From the NCBI RefSeq assembly GCF_900660635.1, contig NZ_LR215031.1, positions 62,001-126,000 on the forward strand: a stretch of 64,000 nucleotides of DNA, written 5' to 3'. This DNA comes from Mycoplasmopsis gallopavonis. GTDB lineage: Bacteria; Bacillota_I; Bacilli_A; Mycoplasmatales; Metamycoplasmataceae. Positions 45,553 to 56,539 of this stretch are shown here, one piece after another (the stretch's first letter is position 1; each line of letters starts with the position of its first letter). The notes under the pieces were generated by a model. That model worked only from the letters and a program-made list of their open reading frames with translations. It ran no database searches and was not told the origin of the DNA. The position numbers were made by a program, and so were the translations under genes.

Positions 45553-48450
45553 ATGGTAAATGCATCAGTAGAACAATTAAAAGTAATTGAAGCAATTAAC
45601 AAAGGAAAAAACATTAAAATTAATGCAGTTGCCGGAAGTGGGAAAACTACAACTTCCTTGCTTATTGCACAATTTTTTCCAGAAAAAAGAATTTTATTAT
45701 TTACATATAATAGAAAATTAATGGACGAAACAAATGAACGAATTCAAAGTAGAGGTTTAACCAACATTTCTGCAATTACAATTCATGCTTTTGCAACTCG
45801 TGCTTATGGTATTGAATCTCGTGATGATCAAGGTTTAATACAAATTATTAAGCAAGATGTATCACCAAGATTAAATAGCAATATCAATTATGATTTAATC
45901 ATAATTGATGAATCACAAGATCTGACTCCGATTTACTATAGTTTCCTAAAAAAGACACTAAGCCATAATCTTAACCAAGATTATCAACTAATTGTTTTAG
46001 GAGATGAAAAGCAATGTATTTATGGTTTTTTAGGTGCAGATTCTCGTTTTCTAACTCTTGCACCTCAAATTTTTCAAAATAATAGAGAATGAACAGAAAT
46101 TCAATTGAAAAAAAGCTATAGACTCGGAATGTATATTGCAAATTTTATTAATGATATTTTTTATCAAAAACCCATTGTTACTTACGGAAATTTACAAGCA
46201 AGTTCAAAAGTAAATTATTACATAACCTCATTTAATGATTACAACAACATTTGGAAAATAGTGAATATAATTTATAACAAAATTATAAGTTATGGTCCAG
46301 AAAATGTTTTTATCTTATCTCCTAGTGTTGATGAAAAAAATACAAAAACTATACAAAGATTGTTAATTGAAAAAGATGAAAAAGAAAATGGAATTCAAAC
46401 CATCTTCTTTTATAACACAAATAATGAATTAGATCGGGAAATTGATCCTGAACTTATGAAGAATAAGGTTGTTTTTTCTACATTCCATCAAACAAAAGGA
46501 TTAGAAAGAGATTTTGTTTTTGTACTCCATTTTGATCAAAGTTTTTATAGACACTTTGCAACTGATATTGCCGATGATTTTGCTCCAAATATTTCATACG
46601 TTGCTTTAACAAGAGCTAAAAAAGAATTATGACTAGTTCATGATAAAGATTTTAAGCTAATGAATTGAATCGATCCAAATCGCTTATATAATCACAAATC
46701 TGTTATTTTTTGAAACAAAGATTTAATTGAGTTTCAAAATACTAAGGAAATTCCTAAAGATGAATTTAACGATCTTTCTGCTAGTAAATTAATTAAATTC
46801 TTAGATTATCAAATTGAAAACAATATCCGCAGCAAGATCAAAATTTCACCTTTTGAAAGTCTAGCATCAAAATTTTCTGTTCATGATTTTGAAAATATTA
46901 ATACTAAAATCTATATTAGACACAAAAATAAAGAAATTAAAGAGGAAGTTAGTTATATAACAGGTTCACTTGTCACAATCGCTTTAATGATTAAAAAAGA
47001 TCCTCAAAGCTATCTACATCAACTTAATGATTTGATTTCTTGAAGAGAAAATCGAAAATCTTTTAAAGATCGAATTCGTCTCTCTTCCGAAACTAAAAAT
47101 AAAATTTCGCAAATTTTAGAAAGTTTAATAAATAATAATTACACAATTCAAAATTTACTTTATCTAGCTTTAATTCAATATGTTCTCAAAACAGGAATTG
47201 TTGCTCCTTTAACTCAAATTCCATACGAGAGTTTAAATTGAATAAGTCAATATGAGATCGAAGCTTTACTTGCTCTTGCAAATCAATTTCTTTCAACAAA
47301 TACAGAATATGAAGTTCGTTTTGAACACTTATATAATGAAAATACAACCCTTGTTGGAATAATAGATGCAATCGATCATGATAATAAAGTTATTTATGAA
47401 TTTAAATTTGTTCAAGATATTAGTCCACTTCATTTTGCACAGTTAGCAATTTATAAATATCTTGCAAATAAAGAGGATAGCTCAAAATATCAAGACTATA
47501 AATTTGTTCTTTATAATCTTAGAAATAATATTGCTTATCAATTAGATTTAACAAATGAAGTAGTTAATGAGATCATTGAAATTCTTGTTCAAAATAAATT
47601 AAATAACCAAGAAGCTCAAAAAAATTTGGACTCAGAATTTGTTGATAGCTGTTTAAATGAAAGTTTAGAACTAATTGTTAATGATTTAAATCAACAAATT
47701 AAAAAGATTAATAAATTACTCAAAATGAAACAAAAAGTAACTTTATTAAGTGATGAAAACAATTATAAGTTTTTTTCAAAAGAATTATTTTCTAAGAATA
47801 CATTTGCCCTACAAATTAAGAAGCATAAAAATGCTAAAGAATTTCTTTTAAACTGAGATTTAAAGAACTTTAAGATTGTATTTCTGGATTTTGAAACATG
47901 AAATTTTCAAGATACACCTGTTGAAATTGCATTAATTTCTTTTATGAAAAATACACTCATTGGTTGATACGATCTATATATTAATCCAGATGGTGGAACT
48001 ATTAATTTGCAATCCAAATTAATAGCTAATGTTGATGAAGAAAAAGTTAAAAATGCATCATTTTTTCCGGAAATTTGAAAAGAAATTAATCATTTATTTA
48101 ATGGTGAATATATCATTGTTGGGCATAATATCTTGAGCTTTGATTCACATGTTCTTCGTAAGATTTTAGCAAGATATAATCTCAAAACAGAAAATTTTAT
48201 TATGATTGATACATGACATTTATTTAAATATCTGAATAAAAACCCAAAAGGAAACTCACAAGAAGAATTAGCTAATAAATATAAGATTAAATACAATGCA
48301 CATAATGCATTAGCAGATGTTCATGCTTTATACGAAATTGTCATTGCTAAATTCGGAAGTCTCGAAAACTTTTTAAATTATGTTAAAGAAAATATTAATA
48401 ATTCTAAATTTGCAAGATATTATAATGAACAAAGTCGAAAGAAAAAATAG
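45553..48450 (+). CDS. UvrD-like helicase fused to a RecB/Cas4-like nuclease region and a DnaQ-like exonuclease (965 aa)
   Basis: Residues 1-360 are an SF1A helicase: Walker A AVAGSGKTTTSL near 24, IIDESQDLTP near 117, GDEKQCIYGFLGA near 155, FHQTKGLERDFVF near 310 and YVALTRAKKEL near 350. Residues about 520-680 carry a PD-(D/E)xK-like core (VGIIDAID, then VIYEFKF and FAQLAIYKYL), as in AddB/RecB/Cas4 nucleases. Residues about 770-930 have DEDDh exonuclease boxes: VFLDFETW (motif I), VGHNILSFDSH (motif II) and AHNALADVHAL (motif III, His-x4-Asp). A three-activity DNA end-processing enzyme is inferred. Start ATG follows AACGGAG. Divergent from the 1495-aa surface gene; terminates with pepO at a shared hairpin. 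Confidence 0.87.
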
Positions 48451-48474
48451 AGCTACAACAAAGCTCTATTTTTT
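48446..48474. terminator. Bidirectional terminator between the helicase-exonuclease gene and pepO
   Basis: Perfect 9-bp stem AATAGAGCT / AGCTCTATT with an ACAACAA loop and a T run, overlapping the helicase stop codon. Confidence 0.85.
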
Positions 48475-50398
48475 ATCAAATCTCAAAGATTTTTTCAATT
48501 GGATAATACATTTTATCATATTTTGAAAGGTTGTAATGTTCTTGGAATTCTTTTGAAAGTTTTAATTGTAAATTAACTCTTTCTTTTGCAGGTGAATGTG
48601 GATCACTAAGCAATCTACGGATTGCAGCTTCTTTTCGAATAATTCCTCTTTCGCAGTAAGCATAATTTCTGAAAAATTCTTCTATGTTAAAATCAGGTTC
48701 GCTTTTTGCGGCTTCTAAAGCTGAAATAATTCCCCCTTGATCTGCGATATTTTCAGAAACAGTGAGCTTACCGTTTATTTTTCCAAATGGTGTTTCATAA
48801 CCATCGAACATTTCGATCATTAGTTGTGTTTTTTCTTTAAAAGCTTCATAATCTTTGTCTGTTCATCAATTTTGGAAGCTTCCTTGTTCGTCGAACTGAG
48901 CTCCATTATTATCGAAAGCATGAGAAATTTCGTGACCAATAGTCATTCCAAGTCCACCATAATTTGCACTAGAATTTTGATTGTAATCATAAAACGGAGC
49001 TTTTAGATAACCGGCAGGAAATACAATTACGTTCATTAATGGGTTAAAGTAAGCATTGACTTCATAAGACATCATTCCTCAAAGGTTTGGATCAACTTCT
49101 TTTTTGTACTTACTAAAATTATATTCGTCCATAATTCTTTCAAAATTATCAATGTTCTCTGTTAAACTACCTTTTTCATGATAAGTTTTTACGATAAATT
49201 GATCGTAAAAACTTGGGATATAATCAGGATAACCAACCATTGGACGAATTTTATTTAATTTCGAAATCGCCTTTTGAGCTGTTTCAGGAGTTAATCATGT
49301 ATTTTTCTTTAAACGTTCTTGATAAACTTTAACTACTTTATCAATCATTTTTAAAACATCTTGTTTTGCTTCATTTGGAAAGTTCTTTTGACCATAATAA
49401 AGACTAAATGGTTCTGCAAAATATTCTAGTGTTTTGTGAAAAACTCATTTTGAATTAGATTTTGGTTGTTCTGCACCTGTTAAAGTTTGCGAAATCGGGA
49501 AAAACATCTTTCTTGTAAGTGGGTTTAAATATTGTCCGAAACTTAAAATAGTAGTTAAAAGCATTAAAGCACGTGCTTTTACGAAATTTTTCTCAACAAA
49601 AATTTGATCAAGTTTTTTAATGTAATTTGGATTTAAAAGAACAACTTGATCAACCTTTGTTTTCACCAGTGATTCCGCTTGTTTTAATAAATCAAATGTT
49701 TGACTAATTTCATTTAATTCTTGACTTGAAATAGGATTATAAAGTTTTTCAACTTGGTGCATTTCTTCACTTGAAAGATGATGTTCTGCAAGTGATTTAT
49801 CAAATTCAATTGCAAGTTTAACAATTTCTTTTGCTTGGTATTTAAAAAATCCATAATCAACAAGCATTTCCTCCGCTACTTTGGCAATTACTTTTAAAAT
49901 TGCGGTCCCTTGTTTAGTAGAATAGTATTCTTTTGAAGGTAAAAGTAAACCAGCTTCATTCATTCATAAAGTATAGATTTTATTGTTAATAAAATCTTCT
50001 TCAACCGAAAAGTCATAAGGCATTCAAGCACTAATTGCTCTAAATTCTAAGAAATTTTCATTAAGTTCTTTAAATGATTTTAGGTTTTGAATCATTTCAA
50101 TTGTATTTCTTGTTGGTTCTCAACCTTGTTTTAATTGCATTTCTTTGTTACGCAACATTTTAAAGAACTTAACCATTTCAACTATTTGTTTATTTTCTGT
50201 TGGTAATAATGCAAGATTGCTCGCTCAGTTTTCAACTAATTTTTTATTTTGCCGTTCAATTTCTAAATGTAATTCACTATAAGAGCTAAGTCCACTTAAA
50301 TCTTTTGGGATTTTAGCTTTTTTTAATCATTTTTCATTAACAAAATCATAAAAGTCGTTTTTAGATAAATCTAATTGATTTTTTGGTTGTTTTGACAT
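48473..50398 (-). CDS. pepO: M13-family zinc endopeptidase (neprilysin/PepO type), 641 aa
   Basis: Cleaves oligopeptides. The C-terminal catalytic domain has YFNPLMNVIVFPAG, the zinc site GHEISHAFDNNGAQFD (HExxH) and ENIADQGG (third zinc ligand Glu and partner Asp). No signal peptide is seen at MSKQPKNQLDLSKNDFYDF, so it is cytosolic, like lactococcal PepO. With pepF inactivated at 22539, it may be the remaining large oligopeptidase of this region (inference). Start ATG at 50398 follows GAGAAAGGAAAG. Length normal for the family. Confidence 0.93.
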
Positions 50399-50471
50399 AT
50401 CTTTCCTTTCTCAAATATTTTATTAAATTTTATACTTTTTAATTCTTTTTAATTTGTGAAATTAAAGAAAA

Positions 50472-50491
50472 AAGTAGGCAAATGCCTACTT
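50472..50491 (-). terminator. Duplicated fusA terminator, left copy
   Basis: AAGTAGGCA / TGCCTACTT, a 9-bp stem with an AA apparent loop and a T run on the minus strand. Confidence 0.8.
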
Positions 50492-50536
50492 ATATGATTT
50501 TATAGAAAACATAATAACAAATAACTAAGTTAAATA

Positions 50537-51382
50537 TTAATCTTCATCTTTTGCTTGAATGTTTCTACGTTTAATAATTTCATCTGAAATGTTTTTTGGT
50601 GTTTTTTCGTAGTGATCGAATTGCATTTGGTATGTACCACGTCCACTTGTCATAGATCTAAGCTCTGTTGAGTAACCAAACATTTCTGCAAGAGGAACAT
50701 GAGCTCTAACGATAACAGCTCCATCATTTCTTTGTTCTTGATCATTTACAAGTCCTCTACGACGTGAAAGATCTCCAATTACATCCCCCATGTGATCTGA
50801 AGGAACAACTACTGAAACATCCATAATTGGTTCTAAAAGAACTGTTCCAATTTGATCTTTTGCTTTTGTAAGAGCCTTAGAAGCAGCAATTTTATATGCC
50901 ATTTCTGAAGAGTCGACATCATGGTATGATCCATCGAATAATGTTGCTCTAACATCTATCATTGGATAACCAGCAAGAATACCTGCTGCCATTTTTTCTT
51001 CAAGTCCTTTTTGAATTGATTTGATGTATTCTTTAGGAATTTTTCCACCAACAATTTTATCCACAAATTCAAATCCACCATCTGGGTTTGGTTCAAATTT
51101 AATTCATACGTGTCCGTATTGTCCTTTACCACCAGATTGTTTAATGTGTTTTCCTTCGACATCAGCTGTTTTTGTAATTGTTTCACGGTATGAAACTTGA
51201 GGTGCACCAACTTTAGCTTGAACACCAAATTCACGTTTAAGACGGTCAACAATAATGTCAAGGTGTAATTCACCCATTCCGGCAATAATTGTTTGTCCTG
51301 TTTCTTCGTCTGTGTATGTTCTGAAAGTTGGATCTTCAGCAGCTAATTTTTGAAGTCCTAATGAAAGTTTTTCTGTTGCAGC
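50537..51382 (-). pseudogene. Orphan 3' fragment of fusA
   Basis: Encodes the C-terminal ~281 residues of EF-G (part of domain III through domain V) in the same sequence as the intact gene, but lacks the GTPase domain and any start because it abuts the left end of IS copy B. It is a by-product of the 936-bp duplication. The internal Met at 51064 could in principle start a 175-residue piece, but no ribosome site supports that. Confidence 0.92.
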
Positions 51383-53228
51383 CCTGAGTTTCCAAGTTGA
51401 GCTTATTTTTTAGGCTTATTTTTTTATACATATATCAAAGATATATGACCTAAAGAAAAAAATGTTTTTTTTACTTACATTACACACATAAAATGATATA
51501 ATAAGAGTATGAGTTACAGTTTATGCAAGAAAAAACAAAATGGAAAATATTATTTAGTTTTAGCTATTTCTAAAGGTTTTAAAAAAGGTTATGGAAATCA
51601 GATTGGTCTAGGGTACTGAGAAGATATCAAAGAAAAGTATGGATTATCTTCAATTGAAGATATAAAAGAAATAGCAAAAAAGTAGATACATCTTTAGATA
51701 AAACTGTTGCAAAAGAAGAGTTTTTTAAATTATTAAAACCTACTTCTGTAAAAACAAGTATCCAAAATATTGGAGTTGATTTAATTTATAAAGTTATTAA
51801 AGAATTAGATTTATTTTCGGCATTACCAAAAAGTAAACATAAATCGTTAGAAGAGCTTTTGGAATTTTTCATAGCAACTAGAATTATCCTTCCAAGAAGC
51901 TATATGTCACAATATAAAAATAAAAGTGATTTTATAAATGATATTAATGTTAAAAAATCATCAATATATAACTATCTTGATGTTATTTTCGAAAATAAGA
52001 ATTCTGTTTTAGTCAATTTATTTCAAAAAATAAATGAATTCACAAATCGTAATAATAAAGTTTTTCACTTCGATAACACAACAGTTTATTTTGAAAGCTT
52101 TACAAGAGAAGGAATAAGAAAAAACGGTTTTTCAAAAGACGGAAAACACAATGAAGATCAAGTAGTCATAGCAATGGCTGTAGATGAAAACGGAATACCA
52201 ATACACTATAAAGTGTTCCCAGGTAACACGGCTGATGGTAAAACAATGTTATCCTTCGTTTTAGAACTTCAATCAATCTATAAAATAAAGGATATTATAA
52301 TAGTTGCAGATCGTGGAATAAATAACAATGCAAACTTACGTTTCCTAGAACAAAAAGGAATTAAATATATATTCCAAAAAAGATTAGATACATTAAGTAT
52401 TGGGATGAAAAAATTCATTCTTGAGGACAAACATTATGTTTTTAGAGATGAAATGTTTTGGAAAGAACAAATTGTTGAATCTGTTTGAAACAAAAATAGA
52501 TTTAATGGTAAATACAGAAAATGATGTGTGTTTTTCAGTCCTGGGAAAAAGACTTTAGATAAATTAAAAAGAAATAATTTTATTGATAAATTGAATAAGA
52601 AAACTGTAAATGGAGAACCCCCACTTAGTTCTTTAGTTCCAGAATATAAAAAGAAATACATGGACATTGATGGCAAAACAGTGGGTAAATTAAATTGAGA
52701 GAAAATTAAGAAAAAAGAATCTGAAGATGGTTTTTACATTATTGAAACCAATATTTTAGATTTAACACCAGAAAAAGCTAATGAAATTTACAGAAAACAA
52801 TGAAAAGTAGAAGAAAATTTCAGAACATTAAAATCTTCTTTACAAGTTAGACCTGTTTTTGTTCATAATGAACAGCATATACTTGCACATCTTTTATTAT
52901 GTTTCATTGCTCTTGTTGTTTTAAAATACTGTCTTTATAAATTAAAGAAATATTATGAAATCAATGGAGAAATACAAAAAGTGACGTTAGATTTATTTGT
53001 GGATTCATTAAGAATGATGACTATAACAAAAAAAGAAGTAAATGGAAAAGTGGTACAAGAAATAATTAATGATTTGGATGAAAACCACAAAGAAAATATA
53101 AAAATTTATAAAGATTTTATCGCATGTATGAGTTAATTCTATGTGTGTAATTTTAAATGTAAAAAAACGAATACACCTTATTTATAGATGTATTCGTTTT
53201 TTATAGCGTCTCAACTTGGAAACTCAGG
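51383..53228 (+). mobile_element. IS1634-like element, copy B, between the fusA duplicates
   Basis: 1846 bp, same ends as copy A (CCTGAGTTTCC.. / ..GGAAACTCAGG). Differences from copy A include eight rather than seven T upstream of the gene, six rather than seven A in codon region 65, and four or more substitutions. Flanked by 936-bp direct repeats, whereas copy A has only 7 bp; variable and long duplications are a known trait of IS1634. Confidence 0.95.
51509..53136 (+). pseudogene. IS1634-family transposase, copy B, frameshifted
   Basis: Same gene as copy A but one A shorter in a homopolymer near 51676 (six A instead of seven), which brings a TAG in frame after about 58 codons. Everything downstream, including the three catalytic boxes, is otherwise intact. 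Either the element was immobilised after insertion or some protein is made through polymerase slippage on the A run. Confidence 0.88.
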
Positions 53229-54164
53229 TTTTAATTTGTGAAATTAAAGAAAAAAGTAGGCAAATGCCTACTTATATGATTTTATAGAAAACATAATAAC
53301 AAATAACTAAGTTAAATATTAATCTTCATCTTTTGCTTGAATGTTTCTACGTTTAATAATTTCATCTGAAATGTTTTTTGGTGTTTTTTCGTAGTGATCG
53401 AATTGCATTTGGTATGTACCACGTCCACTTGTCATAGATCTAAGCTCTGTTGAGTAACCAAACATTTCTGCAAGAGGAACATGAGCTCTAACGATAACAG
53501 CTCCATCATTTCTTTGTTCTTGATCATTTACAAGTCCTCTACGACGTGAAAGATCTCCAATTACATCCCCCATGTGATCTGAAGGAACAACTACTGAAAC
53601 ATCCATAATTGGTTCTAAAAGAACTGTTCCAATTTGATCTTTTGCTTTTGTAAGAGCCTTAGAAGCAGCAATTTTATATGCCATTTCTGAAGAGTCGACA
53701 TCATGGTATGATCCATCGAATAATGTTGCTCTAACATCTATCATTGGATAACCAGCAAGAATACCTGCTGCCATTTTTTCTTCAAGTCCTTTTTGAATTG
53801 ATTTGATGTATTCTTTAGGAATTTTTCCACCAACAATTTTATCCACAAATTCAAATCCACCATCTGGGTTTGGTTCAAATTTAATTCATACGTGTCCGTA
53901 TTGTCCTTTACCACCAGATTGTTTAATGTGTTTTCCTTCGACATCAGCTGTTTTTGTAATTGTTTCACGGTATGAAACTTGAGGTGCACCAACTTTAGCT
54001 TGAACACCAAATTCACGTTTAAGACGGTCAACAATAATGTCAAGGTGTAATTCACCCATTCCGGCAATAATTGTTTGTCCTGTTTCTTCATCTGTGTATG
54101 TTCTGAAAGTTGGATCTTCGGCAGCTAATTTTTGAAGTCCTAATGAAAGTTTTTCTGTTGCAGC
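53229..54164. repeat. 936-bp direct repeat, right copy (inside intact fusA)
   Basis: Partner of 50447-51382. It is continuous with the rest of fusA, so the complete gene survives on this side of the IS. Confidence 0.95.
53254..53273 (-). terminator. fusA terminator
   Basis: AAGTAGGCA / TGCCTACTT hairpin with a T run on the minus strand, 46 bases after the fusA stop; identical to the left-copy hairpin. Confidence 0.8.
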
Positions 54165-55409
54165 TTTTGATTCTGGTTCAAGAGCTTGAGAAATAACAGG
54201 TTCTGGGAAAACCATTTTTTCAAGTACGATTGGAGCTGTTTTTTCAGCAACTAATGTATCTCCTGTTGTTGTAAATTTAAGTCCAACAGCAGCAGCAATA
54301 TCACCAGCACGACATTCATCGATTTCTACACGGCTGTTTGCGTGCATTTGTAAGATACGTCCAATACGTTCTTTTTGATCTTTTGTTGAGTTAATTACAT
54401 AACTTCCTTTTTCTAATACCCCACGGTATACACGGAAGAATGTAAGAGATCCAACGAATGGGTCTGTCATAACTTTGAAAGCAAGAGCAGCAAAAGCACC
54501 ATCATCTGTTGCTTGAACTGTTACTTCCTCTTCACCATTGTAAGCTTTAATAGCAGGAACATCTAAAGGTGATGGTAAGTAATCAACAACAGCGTCAATC
54601 ATTTTCTTAACACCTTTGTTTTTAAATGATGTACCACAAACAACTGGGAAGAATTCTGATGTTAAAGTAGCTTTTCTAATTGCTTCTTTAAATGTAGCTT
54701 CATCAATGTCACCACCTTCTAAAACTACCATCATTAATTCTTCGTCAAAGTTTGCAACAGCTTCTAATAATTCTTGACGTTTAATTTCAACAATTTCTTT
54801 TAAATCAGCTGGAATTTCTGTTGGAAATTCTTCTTCTTGAGCTTCACCATTGTATGTGAAAGCTTGTCTTGTTACAAGATCAATAATTCCTTTAAAATCT
54901 GATTCTGCTCCAATTGGTCATTGAATTGCAACAGCGTTACCTCCAAGACGTTGTTTAACAGAAGCAACAGAAGCCGCAAAGTCAGCTCCAGCTTTATCCA
55001 TTTTGTTTACATAAACAATACGTGGAACTCTATAGTTTGTAGCTTGTCTTCAAACTGTTTCTGTTTGAGGTTCAACTCCTGATTGAGCATCAAGAACCGC
55101 AACAGCACCATCTAATACACGTAATGAACGTTCAACTTCAACTGTAAAGTCAACGTGTCCTGGTGTATCGATAATGTTGATTCTTTTTCCTTTTCAGAAT
55201 GCTGTTGTAGCAGCAGAAGTAATAGTAATACCACGTTCTTGCTCTTGAGCCATTCAGTCCATTTGAGAAGCACCATCGTGTGTTTCTCCGATTTTGTGAA
55301 TTTTTCCTGTGTGGAATAAAATTCTTTCTGTTGTTGTTGTTTTCCCTGCATCAATGTGAGCCATAATACCGATATTACGGTAATCTTTTAAATCATAATC
55401 TCTAGCCAT
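53319..55409 (-). CDS. fusA: Elongation factor G
   Basis: GTPase that drives ribosomal translocation. The complete 696-residue frame has the P loop [16 protein letters not shown], the switch region [27 protein letters not shown] and the domain IV/V segments GGKGQYGH and [16 protein letters not shown]. Third gene of the rpsL-rpsG-fusA operon, 25 bases after rpsG, with ribosome site AGGTAATAATT weak. The 3' third is duplicated beyond the IS but this copy is whole. Confidence 0.97.
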
Positions 55410-55434
55410 AATTATTACCTAAAGAAAGTAAAGA

Positions 55435-55904
55435 CTATCATCTGAAATGAGCGAAAGCACGGTTTGCTTCTGCCATTTTGTGTGTGTCTTCACGTTTTTT
55501 GATAGCTCCCCCAGTTTTGTTTGATGCATCAATGATTTCGTTAGCTAAACGAACATCCATTGTTTTTTCGTTTCTTAAACGAGAGTATTGCACTAATCAT
55601 CTAAGTGCTAATGTTTGTTTTCTACGTGCAGGAACTTCTGTAGGAACTTGGTAGTTTGTTCCTCCAATTCTTCTTGTACGAATTTCTAATTGTGGAGTGA
55701 TGTTTTCAACAGCTTCTAAGAAAACCTCCATTGGTTCTTTACCTGTTTTTTCTTTAACGATTTCAAATGCTGAATATAAAATATCTTGTGCAATTGATTT
55801 TTTTCCGTCAAGCATAATTTGGTTAATTAACTTAGTAACAATAACTGAGTTAAAAACTGGATCTGCAAGTACTTCACGGATAGGTGCTTGTTTTTTCTTG
55901 ACAT
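55435..55904 (-). pseudogene. rpsG: Ribosomal protein S7 gene with an apparent one-base deletion at codon 5
   Basis: S7 nucleates the 30S head. ATG at 55904 has a proper ribosome site (AGAAAGGAATACTT) and gives M-S-R-K, but the run of six A (T at 55891-55896) then puts the rest out of frame. With seven A the text would read [20 protein letters not shown] and continue to FAHFRW, the normal S7. From the second frame there is no ATG, GTG or TTG between the upstream TAA (55921) and Met at 55815, which is residue 31 and lacks a ribosome site. Because S7 is essential, a sequencing error, polymerase slippage or another start must explain it. Apart from this the ~156 residues look normal ([23 protein letters not shown]). 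Confidence 0.85.
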
Positions 55905-55945
55905 AAGTATTCCTTTCTAATTATTAATATGATTGAAGTTTAAAA

Positions 55946-56356
55946 TTATTTAGCTTTTTTTGTTCCGTATAAACTACGTCCTTGGTTACGTTTTGCAACT
56001 CCAGCTGCATCTTGTGTTCCACGAACGATGTGGTATCTAACCCCAGGTAAGTCTTTAACACGACCTCCACGGATTAAAACAACAGAGTGTTCTTGTAAGT
56101 TGTGTCCTTCACCAGGAATGTAAGCTGTAACTTCCATTCCGTTTGATAATTTAACACGGGCATATTTACGTAAAGCTGAGTTAGGCTTTTTAGGTGTCAT
56201 TGTAGTAACACGAGTACATACTCCACGTTTGAATGGAGAAGCCATTTTTTTAGCTTTTTTAATTAATGAGTTGTAGCTAATGTTTAATGCAGGAGCATTT
56301 TGTTTTTTAATTTTTGAGCTACGACCATTTGTAACTAATTGGTTTGTTGTAGGCAT
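55946..56356 (-). CDS. rpsL: 30S ribosomal protein S12
   Basis: S12 sits at the decoding centre. The 136-residue protein has [27 protein letters not shown] and [18 protein letters not shown]; the Lys positions linked to streptomycin resistance are unchanged. First gene of the rpsL-rpsG-fusA operon. Start ATG follows AAGAAAGGATGT. Confidence 0.98.
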   Translation of the reverse strand: MPTTNQLVTNGRSSKIKKQNAPALNISYNSLIKKAKKMASPFKRGVCTRVTTMTPKKPNSALRKYARVKLSNGMEVTAYIPGEGHNLQEHSVVLIRGGRVKDLPGVRYHIVRGTQDAAGVAKRNQGRSLYGTKKAK

Positions 56357-56500
56357 TTTCTACATCCTTTCTTAAATTTTTGATTTTTAATGATTAATAT
56401 TTAACAATAGCTATTATTTTAAATAGCTTAACAATTATACAACAACTTATCCGTGTGTATCAAGTTTTTTAATTTTTTATTTTCTGAAAAAAAGTAAATA

Positions 56501-56536
56501 AAAAACACTATTAATTAATTTTTTAATAGTGTTTTT
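56501..56536 (-). terminator. Terminator of the DUF2779 gene
   Basis: Perfect 14-bp stem AAAAACACTATTAA / TTAATAGTGTTTTT with an eight-base loop and flanking T run on the minus strand, four bases after the stop. Confidence 0.88.
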
Positions 56537-56539
56537 AGA

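Larger units (their letters stand above)
50447..51382. repeat. 936-bp direct repeat, left copy (fusA 3' end)
   Basis: Aligns without gaps to 53229-54164; only two differences were noticed (51308 G versus A, 51338 A versus G). It covers the last 282 codons of fusA, its stop, terminator and some trailing sequence. It ends exactly where IS copy B begins, and its partner begins exactly where the IS ends, the geometry of a target-site duplication. Confidence 0.95.

Noticed and set aside
50537-51382. Second functional EF-G or a stand-alone domain IV-V protein
   Set aside because: It lacks a start and ribosome site, abuts the IS and matches the intact gene; it is best read as duplication debris.
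51509-51690. Programmed frameshifting for the copy B transposase
   Set aside because: Copy A has the same gene unbroken with one more A, so copy B is more simply a mutant; no slippery site plus pseudoknot is visible.
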